From assembly GCF_002413825.1 (NCBI RefSeq), contig NZ_DHXT01000131.1, positions 5,074-34,275 on the forward strand: DNA of 29,202 nucleotides, in the 5' to 3' direction. This document shows positions 1-6,287 of this stretch, one piece after another. The notes beneath the pieces are model-generated. The model did no database searches. It was not told the origin of the DNA and saw only the letters and a list, made by a program, of their open reading frames with translations. The stretch comes from Rhodoferax sp. UBA5149. Lineage in GTDB: Bacteria; Pseudomonadota; Gammaproteobacteria; Burkholderiales; Burkholderiaceae_C. How positions within the stretch are numbered: the first letter of the stretch is position 1; every line of letters begins with the position of its first letter. The position numbers and the translations under genes are program-made.

Positions 1-738
1 CTCCGGCGTCCAGGTGATCTGGCTCTCGTCGCGCGTGCGCGTCTCCGCCTCCAGCTCACGAACCAGCCGCTGCAGGTCGCGGGCAATGGGCTTGAACCCC
101 GGCGGGCTGGGTTGCGCATCGAACTCCGGTCGCCGCAGCAGGCCCTCGCCGCGCAGCAGGGAGCGCATGCCGGTCATCCAGCCACGCCACGAAAGCTGGG
201 CGACGATCACCGTGATCAGTGAGACTACCGCCGCCAGCCCCATAAAGACGTAGAACAGGTAGCGCTTGGTTTCCTCGCTACGGCGGGTGATGAAACTCAT
301 ATCATGCACCAGGACCAACTGGCCGGCTGGCGCCGCCTCGCTGACCATTTCCTTCGCGACAATGTGCAAGGGTCCCTTGCTGCTCGGCAACAGGTGATCA
401 GCGGATCCTTCCCAGCGATTGAGATTGGAACAACGGATATCCACCGGCAACGAGCGGCTGGCCAATATGGCGCCTGTGGGCGAAGCACAATAGCCCACGG
501 CAAAGAGCCGCTCGTCTTGCGTGATGCGGTTGAAGAATTCCCTGATTTTGGCCTTCTTGCCAGCGGCAAGCTGTTCCTGCAAGGGCTCCTGGATAGTGTT
601 GACGATCAGCGAGGACCGGAGGTCGAGATCGCGCACGAACCAGCCCAGAGTCAATTTGTCGACCAAGGGCGCGATGACATAGGCCATGCCTGCCAGAACC
701 AGCAACAGGGGCAGAACGAAGCGTAGAGACAGTCTCAT
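1..738 (-). CDS. Membrane-anchored sensor N-terminus, probably of a trehalose-6-phosphate synthase (partial)
   Basis: The reading frame opens at ATG 738 after a good ribosome site (GGAAAGG) and runs without a stop for 246 codons off the left edge. Visible parts are a membrane helix at residues 7-24, a periplasmic-looking region at about 25-160, a second helix at about 161-183, and a HAMP-like, charged linker up to residue 246 ending in ITWTPE. I recognise this architecture from memory as the N-terminal half of burkholderial trehalose-6-phosphate synthases that carry a two-helix sensor module before the glycosyltransferase GT20 domain. The catalytic domain would lie outside the window, so the enzyme assignment is inference. 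A histidine kinase or diguanylate cyclase with the same sensor layout is the main alternative. The membrane topology is clear; the product is moderately sure. Confidence 0.55.
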   Translation of the reverse strand, partial: MRLSLRFVLPLLLVLAGMAYVIAPLVDKLTLGWFVRDLDLRSSLIVNTIQEPLQEQLAAGKKAKIREFFNRITQDERLFAVGYCASPTGAILASRSLPVDIRCSNLNRWEGSADHLLPSSKGPLHIVAKEMVSEAAPAGQLVLVHDMSFITRRSEETKRYLFYVFMGLAAVVSLITVIVAQLSWRGWMTGMRSLLRGEGLLRRPEFDAQPSPPGFKPIARDLQRLVRELEAETRTRDESQITWTPE

Positions 739-917
739 TGCGTTACCTTTCCGGGCAAATTGACCTCAAGATATAGGCATCTGCGAATTTACCAGCTGAT
801 CGGCGCCAGTACCACGACTCCGACGCTTCATCTGAGTGCCGTGCCGGTTTTCATTCGGTACTGAGCGCCACGATTATGGATGACCCAAGCCATCAGGAAA
901 ATCCCTTGTGACTACAT

Positions 918-1008
918 TGTATTTGATCAAATATACTTGTGACGTTGTTCTTGTTCATGCAGCGAGATCAGCACCTTTAGCTTGGAGCCCCGTGGGGCTC
1001 CTTTTTTA
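918..1008 (+). ncRNA. Candidate small RNA with promoter-like region and intrinsic terminator
   Basis: An intrinsic terminator (stem GGAGCCCC/GGGGCTCC at 984-1001, then six T) points rightward, although no rightward gene lies upstream in the window. About 50 bases before it is a -10-like TATACT (932-937), overlapped by a perfect 14-base palindrome at 920-933. Transcription from about 944 would give an RNA of about 65 nt with a U/G-rich unstructured 5' part and a terminator hairpin. No clear -35 element is seen. The alternative is that the hairpin merely marks the 3' end of the leftward ClC gene, whose stop is at 1006-1008, but it has no U tract on that strand. Confidence 0.35.
984..1007 (+). 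terminator. Rho-independent terminator
   Basis: A perfect 8-bp G+C-rich stem (984-991 with 994-1001) with a 2-base gap is followed by TTTTTT at 1002-1007. The T tract is on the plus strand only. It sits immediately beyond the stop codon of the leftward chloride transporter gene. Confidence 0.7.
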
Positions 1009-2250
1009 TGTCTGGCGCATTGGCAAGCGTTGCAGCTGCAATTCAGCCAATGATGGATACAGAGGCACGCTGATCAGGCGCGATATGCCGCTGGCCACCA
1101 ACGCGCTGGCCATCAGACTGAGCACCAGCGTATGCCCGTCAACCATCTCCATGACAATGATGAAGGCGGTCAGTGGGGCCTGTGTGACAGCTGCCAGGAA
1201 ACCTGCCATGCCCAAGGCGATGAGTGTGGGGGTATTCACGTAAGCGGTCAGTTGAGCGATGTCGTTGCCCAGGGCTCCGCCAATCGCCAGGGCTGGGGCA
1301 AATAGTCCGCCAGGCACTCCCGCCCAAGCCGTAATCCAGGTAGCCATGAATTTGAACAGCACGTATAAGGAAGAAGAATCACCGGTTCCTTCCAGCATAT
1401 CGCGCGTATGGTTGTAGCCACTGCCATAAGTGTCCCCGTGACTGACCACACCCAAGATCGCCACCACCAACCCGCAAGCCGCCGCAAATAACGCAGGCGC
1501 TTTTTTGCGAAACTTACTGAATCGGTCGGCTGACTTGCCTGACAACGAAAGCATCAGTATTCGGGAAAATAAACCACCCGCTGCACCGCTGCACACGGCA
1601 ACCAGCAAGCCTGGCAACAGCAATGCCACACTCAAATTTTCGATCCGGATCACGCCGAAGTAGGTGGAATTTCCGTACACGGAAATTGCCATAAAACCAG
1701 CCAGCACAATGGCGGCCAACAGCAGGCCATTGCTGCGCTGTTCGGGCTTTCGAGACAACTCTTCGATGGCAAACATCACGCCACCTAAAGGCGTATTAAA
1801 AGCCGCCGCAATACCGGCGGCGCCCCCGGCGAGCAACAAACCGTGCTCTGACACCTTGGACTGTGACGGTAACCACCGACGGGCATGGTGCATCACACCA
1901 GCGGCTATCTGCACTGACGGCCCTTCGCGTCCCAGGGACAGTCCGGCCAACAAACCCCAAGTTGTCAGCAGCATTTTGGAGGCCGTCAACCTGAAGGACA
2001 CATAGATTCGACGATAAACGGGAGGCACTTCATGCGTCAGTGCTGCCATGACCTGCGGTATCCCCGAACCAGCCGCACCAGGCGCGTATCTTTGGGTCAG
2101 CCAGACAATTGCCGCCGTCGAAGCGGGGGTCCAGAGCAAGGGTGCCCACCAGTAGCTTCTTTGCAGCGAAAAGAATTGCGCCAGTGCATGCTCAGTCAAC
2201 CAAGTGAAGGCAACCACCGTCAGGCCCGCCAGCGCGGCAAACGCCAGCAC
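1006..2250 (-). CDS. ClC-family chloride channel / H+-Cl- antiporter
   Basis: This multi-pass inner-membrane protein carries the three ClC signatures: GSGIPQV (residues 61-67), GREGP with the gating glutamate E109 (107-111), and GVPGGLFAPAL further on. A Glu-Glu pair at 163-164 matches the internal proton glutamate of exchanger-type ClCs, so H+/Cl- antiport is more likely than a passive channel. The frame given opens at GTG 2250. The same frame continues upstream to ATG 2328 and would add MKLQPPVFSALRQELYDWRL, but a TGA at 2266-2268 interrupts it. The normal start is therefore probably ATG 2328, and the gene carries a nonsense codon at position 21. Product from GTG 2250 is 414 residues and would lack only the N-terminal cytoplasmic segment. 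Whether it is expressed is unknown. Confidence 0.85.
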   Translation of the reverse strand: MLAFAALAGLTVVAFTWLTEHALAQFFSLQRSYWWAPLLWTPASTAAIVWLTQRYAPGAAGSGIPQVMAALTHEVPPVYRRIYVSFRLTASKMLLTTWGLLAGLSLGREGPSVQIAAGVMHHARRWLPSQSKVSEHGLLLAGGAAGIAAAFNTPLGGVMFAIEELSRKPEQRSNGLLLAAIVLAGFMAISVYGNSTYFGVIRIENLSVALLLPGLLVAVCSGAAGGLFSRILMLSLSGKSADRFSKFRKKAPALFAAACGLVVAILGVVSHGDTYGSGYNHTRDMLEGTGDSSSLYVLFKFMATWITAWAGVPGGLFAPALAIGGALGNDIAQLTAYVNTPTLIALGMAGFLAAVTQAPLTAFIIVMEMVDGHTLVLSLMASALVASGISRLISVPLYPSLAELQLQRLPMRQT

Positions 2251-2404
2251 TATCCCACGGCCGGTTCACAGACGCCAGTCGTAAAGCTCTTGGCGCAGAG
2301 CAGAAAAAACAGGGGGTTGAAGTTTCATGAGTCACTTTCGTGGTGAGCTTTTTGGGAGACGAATGCCGCGCTTTGTGGCAACTTAACTGTATTTTAACAA
2401 ATGC

Positions 2405-2436
2405 ATTTAAATACATTCACACGAATGTATTTAAAT
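2405..2436. promoter_or_regulatory. Perfect 14-bp inverted repeat upstream of the ClC gene
   Basis: ATTTAAATACATTC (2405-2418) is followed by ACAC and its exact reverse complement (2423-2436). The element is A+T-rich and lies about 80-110 bp upstream of ATG 2328 of the leftward ClC gene, beyond the hppA terminator. Its symmetry suits an operator for a dimeric regulator in the ClC promoter. No regulator gene is adjacent and the regulator is not identified. A cruciform or transcript hairpin is possible, but no T tract follows. Confidence 0.5.
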
Positions 2437-2446
2437 CCAATAGGTA

Positions 2447-2469
2447 ATCCCCCGGCTTTGCCGGGGGAT
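2447..2469. terminator. Second hairpin between ClC gene and hppA
   Basis: ATCCCCCGGC, loop TTT and GCCGGGGGAT form a perfect 10-bp stem. On the plus strand it is followed by a loosely T-rich stretch. On the minus strand it lies just beyond the hppA terminator and may act as a back-up or transcript-stabilising hairpin. Confidence 0.4.
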
Positions 2470-2483
2470 GGTTATTTTTGCGT

Positions 2484-2507
2484 AAAAAAAGCCCGCCGAA
2501 GCGGGCT
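2484..2507 (-). terminator. Intrinsic terminator of hppA
   Basis: On the minus strand, stem AGCCCGC, tetraloop TTCG and GCGGGCT lead into a run of T (2484-2490). It lies about 20 bp beyond the hppA stop codon. Confidence 0.85.
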
Positions 2508-2526
2508 CTGAGGCAACGTGAACTGA

Positions 2527-4596
2527 TCAGCCGCCGTGAATCTTCATCATCACCGGCACGATCAGCAAGGCCACGATGTTGATGATCTTGATGAGCGGGT
2601 TGATTGCCGGGCCGGCCGTGTCCTTGTAGGGGTCGCCCACGGTGTCACCGGTGACGGCCGCTTTGTGCGCTTCGGAACCTTTGCCGCCGAAATGGCCGTC
2701 TTCGATGTACTTCTTGGCATTGTCCCAGGCGCCGCCGCCGGTGCACATCGAGATGGCCACAAACAGGCCGGTCACGATAGTGCCCATCAGCAAGCCACCC
2801 AAAGCAGCAGGGCCGAGTACCAGACCCACCAGAATCGGCACCACCACGGGCAGCAGCGACGGAATCATCATTTCCTTGATGGCAGCGGTGGTCAGCATGT
2901 CCACGGCGCGGCCGTATTCGGGCTTGGCCGTGCCTTCCATGATGCCCTTGATTTCGCGAAATTGGCGGCGCACTTCAACCACCACGGCACCGGCCGCACG
3001 GCCCACCGCTTCCATCGCCATGGCGCCGAACAGGTAGGGAATCAGGCCACCGATGAACAGACCGATGATGACCATCGGGTTGCTCAGGTCGAAGGTGATG
3101 ACCTTGCCGTAGGCTTCCAGCTTGTGGGTGTAGTCGGCAAACAGCACCAGCGCGGCCAGACCGGCGGAACCGATGGCATAGCCTTTGGTCACGGCCTTGG
3201 TGGTGTTGCCCACCGCGTCCAGCGGGTCGGTGACGTCGCGCACGCTCTTGGGCATTTCAGCCATTTCGGCAATGCCGCCGGCGTTGTCCGTGATGGGGCC
3301 ATAGGCGTCCAGCGCCACCACAATACCGGCCATGCTCAGCATGGAGGTGGCGGCAATGGCGATGCCGTAAAGACCGGCCAGGGCATAGGCGGTCCAGATG
3401 GCGACGCAGACAAAAATCACCGGCCAGGCGGTGGAGCGCATCGATACACCCAGACCGGCAATGATGTTGGTGCCGTGGCCGGTGGTGGAGGCTTCAGCGA
3501 TGTGCTTGACCGGTGCGTATTGGGTGCCGGTGTAGTACTCGGTGACCCACACCAAAGCGGCGGTCAGCACCAAGCCAACAGCGCAGGCGCCGAACAGAGC
3601 CATCTGGCTACCGACGGCCTTGATGGCGTTGTCGGGGATCAGCCATTGCGTGACGAAGTAGAAGGCGATCAGTGACAAGATACCGGCCACGGCCAGACCC
3701 TTGTACAGGGCCGGCATCACGTTCTTCATGCCAGGCGAGGCCTTGACAAAGAAGCAGCCGATGATGGAGGCCACGATCGACACGGCGCCCAGTGCCAGCG
3801 GATAGACCACGGCGCTCGTTCCCGCGCCGCTGATCAACAGGGCGCCGAGCACCATGGTGGCGATGAGCGTGACGGCATAGGTTTCAAACAAGTCGGCGGC
3901 CATGCCGGCGCAATCGCCCACGTTGTCGCCCACGTTGTCGGCGATCACGGCCGGGTTGCGTGGGTCATCCTCGGGGATGCCCGCTTCCACCTTGCCCACC
4001 AGGTCGGCACCGACGTCCGCGCCTTTGGTGAAAATGCCACCGCCCAGACGGGCAAAGATGGAAATCAGCGAGGAGCCGAAGGCAAAGCCGATCAGCGGGT
4101 TGAGCAGCTTGGGCAGGTTCATGTCAGGCGTCAGGTTGCCGTTGCCCACCAGGAACCAGTAAAAACCGGTGACGCCCAGTAGGCCCAGTCCAACCACCAG
4201 CATGCCGGTGATGGCGCCGCCGCGAAAGGCCACGTCCAGTGCCGGGCCAATGCCTTTGGTGGCAGCCTGAGCCGTGCGGACATTGGCGCGAACGGAAACA
4301 TTCATGCCGATGAAGCCGCAGGCGCCTGACAGCGTCGCCCCAATCACGAAGCCAATGGCGCTCAAGGGATCCAGAAAGAGAAAGATCAGAATCGCCAGCA
4401 CCACGCCGACGATGGCAATGGTTTTGTACTGCCGTGCCAGATAGGCGGCGGCGCCGGTTTGAATGGCGGCTGCAATTTCCTGCATCCGCGAATTGCCAGC
4501 ATCCTGGGAAAGAATCCAGCTGCGGGCCCAAAAGCCGTAAGCCACGGCAATAAAGCCACAAACGAGCGCCAAAATCAGCGCGTAGTTGCCTGTCAT
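2527..4596 (-). CDS. hppA: Membrane-bound proton-translocating pyrophosphatase
   Basis: This inner-membrane pump of 689 residues couples hydrolysis of pyrophosphate to H+ transport. The substrate-binding acidic motifs are intact: DVGADLVGKVE (194-204), the DNVGDNVGDCAG region (220-231) and the C-terminal GDTVGDPYKDTAGP. The motif GNTTKA (463-468) has Lys at 467, which in this family marks the K+-independent, H+-pumping type. The length matches the family. ATG 4596 is preceded by a strong ribosome site (CAGGAGA). It is divergent from the soluble pyrophosphatase gene across a 226-bp region and ends at an intrinsic terminator. Its 5' leader contains a strong hairpin. Confidence 0.97.
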   Translation of the reverse strand: MTGNYALILALVCGFIAVAYGFWARSWILSQDAGNSRMQEIAAAIQTGAAAYLARQYKTIAIVGVVLAILIFLFLDPLSAIGFVIGATLSGACGFIGMNVSVRANVRTAQAATKGIGPALDVAFRGGAITGMLVVGLGLLGVTGFYWFLVGNGNLTPDMNLPKLLNPLIGFAFGSSLISIFARLGGGIFTKGADVGADLVGKVEAGIPEDDPRNPAVIADNVGDNVGDCAGMAADLFETYAVTLIATMVLGALLISGAGTSAVVYPLALGAVSIVASIIGCFFVKASPGMKNVMPALYKGLAVAGILSLIAFYFVTQWLIPDNAIKAVGSQMALFGACAVGLVLTAALVWVTEYYTGTQYAPVKHIAEASTTGHGTNIIAGLGVSMRSTAWPVIFVCVAIWTAYALAGLYGIAIAATSMLSMAGIVVALDAYGPITDNAGGIAEMAEMPKSVRDVTDPLDAVGNTTKAVTKGYAIGSAGLAALVLFADYTHKLEAYGKVITFDLSNPMVIIGLFIGGLIPYLFGAMAMEAVGRAAGAVVVEVRRQFREIKGIMEGTAKPEYGRAVDMLTTAAIKEMMIPSLLPVVVPILVGLVLGPAALGGLLMGTIVTGLFVAISMCTGGGAWDNAKKYIEDGHFGGKGSEAHKAAVTGDTVGDPYKDTAGPAINPLIKIINIVALLIVPVMMKIHGG

Positions 4597-4630
4597 ATAA
4601 AAATCTCCTGTTGTTTCGCTGAGTAGGGGT

Positions 4631-4660
4631 GCAACGCTAGCGGCACCACCGCTGCGTTGC
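4631..4660 (-). promoter_or_regulatory. Strong hairpin in the hppA 5' leader
   Basis: GCAACGCTAGCGG (4631-4643) pairs with CCGCTGCGTTGC (4649-4660) across a 5-base loop, with one bulged base, giving 12 pairs. It ends 34 bases upstream of the hppA start codon, so it would be in the hppA mRNA leader if transcription starts further upstream. No T tract follows, so it is not a simple terminator. Confidence 0.4.
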
Positions 4661-4675
4661 TTCCTCGTCGCGAAA

Positions 4676-4694
4676 CATCAATCAAGGATTGATG
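4676..4694. promoter_or_regulatory. 8-bp inverted repeat in the hppA-ppa divergent region
   Basis: CATCAATC, a 3-base spacer and GATTGATG form a perfect dyad between the two divergent pyrophosphatase genes. It could be a shared operator. No matching regulator is recognised. Confidence 0.35.
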
Positions 4695-4822
4695 CAGACG
4701 ATTGGCCAACCGGCGGACTTTACCGGGAAAAAAGCCCGTTTCGGAAACCGGCAAGGAGTGAGTAAGTAAAATCAGGGTTAATCCTTAGACTTTACTGATT
4801 TAACTCAAACCAAAAGCCCACC

Positions 4823-5359
4823 ATGTCCCTTGACAACGTTACCCCTGGCAAAAATGCCCCCGAGTCTTTTAACGTGATCATCGAAATCCCGATGAACGCC
4901 GACCCTGTGAAATACGAGGTGGACAAGGCCACGGGCGCGATCTTCGTGGACCGCTTCATGAGCACCGCCATGCACTACCCGACCAATTACGGTTATGTGC
5001 CGAAAACGATTTCAGGGGATGGCGACCCGGTGGACGTGCTGGTGATCACGCCCGTGCCCCTGATCCCCGGCGTGGTCGTGACCTGCCGCGCCATTGGCAT
5101 CTTGAAGATGGAAGACGAAGCCGGGCAAGACGGCAAGGTGCTGGCTGTCCCCATTGACAAGATTTTGTCGCTCTACACCCGTTGGCAAAAACCTGAAGAC
5201 TTGAGCCCCGTGCGCCTGAAGACTATTGCCCACTTCTTTGAGCATTACAAAGATCTTGAAGAAGGCAAGTGGGTCAAGATCTTGGGCTGGGAAGATGCTG
5301 AATCGGCCAGGCAAGAAATCGTGGATGGCATGGCCAGCTACAACAAAGAACACCCATAA
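4823..5359 (+). CDS. ppa: Soluble inorganic pyrophosphatase (family I)
   Basis: This cytoplasmic enzyme hydrolyses pyrophosphate to two phosphates, pulling biosynthetic reactions forward. The family signature DGDPVDVLV (66-74) holds the three metal-binding aspartates (D66, D68, D71). The upstream EIPMNADPVKYEVDK segment and the YPTNYGYVP segment (52-60) are also typical. At 178 residues it is full length for a bacterial hexameric family I enzyme. It is read away from hppA, so the soluble and membrane pyrophosphatases may share control. A bidirectional terminator follows. Confidence 0.97.
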   Translation: MSLDNVTPGKNAPESFNVIIEIPMNADPVKYEVDKATGAIFVDRFMSTAMHYPTNYGYVPKTISGDGDPVDVLVITPVPLIPGVVVTCRAIGILKMEDEAGQDGKVLAVPIDKILSLYTRWQKPEDLSPVRLKTIAHFFEHYKDLEEGKWVKILGWEDAESARQEIVDGMASYNKEHP

Positions 5360-5417
5360 AATATGATTTTTTAGCCTCTAGCCCCCGTGGAATGGTCGTG
5401 AGTAGCTATCAAAAATG
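5360..5417 (-). repeat. Interspersed repeat family 1, copy A
   Basis: Read on the minus strand, this copy contains the family blocks GATAGCT, CCACGGGGGCT and AGAGGCTAAA in the same order and similar spacing as copies at 8957-9021, 10612-10681 and 25336-25395. It is the only clearly intergenic copy, directly after the ppa stop codon. Confidence 0.65.
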
Positions 5418-5456
5418 AAGCGCCTGCTGGTGGCAACACCGCCGGCGCTTCTTGTT
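5410..5456. terminator. Bidirectional terminator between ppa and the hydrolase gene
   Basis: GAAGCGCC (5417-5424) pairs with GGCGCTTC (5444-5451), and an inner stem GGTG/CACC closes on a GCAA loop. On the minus strand it is followed by ATTTTTG, suiting the leftward hydrolase operon. On the plus strand TTGTT follows, suiting ppa. Confidence 0.6.
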
Positions 5457-5469
5457 GGGAGGCCGAAAA

Positions 5470-6261
5470 TCAGCGCGTGGGGTCCGGAAAAATCATCCCG
5501 TGCACGCCACCCTTGCGCTCGAAGCGTTTCCAATGGCCTTCGGCTTGCGAGAGTCGGTCTGCCACGGCCCACCAGGCGCTGGGGTTCATCCCCAGCCCCA
5601 AGTGACTGGCAAAAACTTCCAGGTTTTCGGTCTGTGGATTGACCGGGCAAGGCGCCTGAATGCTGGCGGGCCATGCGACCACACCATCGCTGCGGGAAAA
5701 TATGGACGTGGTGGGTACGGGGGGTGCGACCGCCAGATCGAACTGATCGACCTCGCGGTGGATGTCACGCCCGCTGATGAGTTCGTACAGACGCCAGGCG
5801 TTGGTGCTTTCGTGTGTGCCTGCGAAGGGCGTGCCCATGGTGATGACGCCACGCACGCAGTCAGGCAGTTCTTTGGCCAGTTCCCGTGCATAGATGCCGC
5901 CCAGGCTCCAGCCAATCAGACTTACTTTTTTACCCGTGACCCGACAGGTGTCGATGATTTGTTGCTTGGCCGCCTGCAAAACGCCGGCCCGCGGGCCAAA
6001 GTTGAAACCCTGGTTCCAACCCGATACGTCGTAGCCCAGATTTTCCAGGAAACCGCGCAGCGGCAGGGTCGAGCCGTCGCTGGCCGACAGGCCGGGAAAC
6101 ACAATCACCGAATGGCCGTCACCGACGGGGGCTAGGCGCAATACCGGCCAAGTGGCGATGATGGAGCCGAGTTCCCAAGGGGCTCGACATTCCATGGCGA
6201 TCAGCCAGGGGCTGGGTGCGGGAGGTGGGGCGCTGGTGTTGCGTTTCTGCTTGGGTGCCAT
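5470..6261 (-). CDS. Alpha/beta-fold hydrolase, lipase-like
   Basis: This 263-residue protein has the nucleophile elbow GWSLGG (S119), preceded by an oxyanion-type region around VIVFPGLSAS (52-61). Candidates for the acid and histidine lie in the C-terminal third (the SDGVVAWPAS and SHLGLG segments). It lacks a signal peptide and is probably cytoplasmic. ATG 6261 is chosen; a TTG at 6291 overlaps the stop of the upstream wax ester synthase gene and would add 10 residues, suggesting translational coupling. Pairing with an acyltransferase hints at turnover of neutral lipid or handling of acyl esters, which is inference. The exact substrate is not known. Confidence 0.8.
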   Translation of the reverse strand: MAPKQKRNTSAPPPAPSPWLIAMECRAPWELGSIIATWPVLRLAPVGDGHSVIVFPGLSASDGSTLPLRGFLENLGYDVSGWNQGFNFGPRAGVLQAAKQQIIDTCRVTGKKVSLIGWSLGGIYARELAKELPDCVRGVITMGTPFAGTHESTNAWRLYELISGRDIHREVDQFDLAVAPPVPTTSIFSRSDGVVAWPASIQAPCPVNPQTENLEVFASHLGLGMNPSAWWAVADRLSQAEGHWKRFERKGGVHGMIFPDPTR

Positions 6262-6287
6262 GTTGTCGCTGGTTGTTGCCTGAAGTA

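Noticed and set aside
920..933. Classical FNR binding site
   Set aside because: The half-sites TTGAT and ATCAA overlap instead of being separated by four bases, so it is not a standard FNR box.
2536..3675. Long plus-strand open frame of 379 codons antisense to hppA
   Set aside because: It is His/Gly/Asp-rich shadow coding produced by the codon bias of hppA; hppA itself matches its family along its full length.
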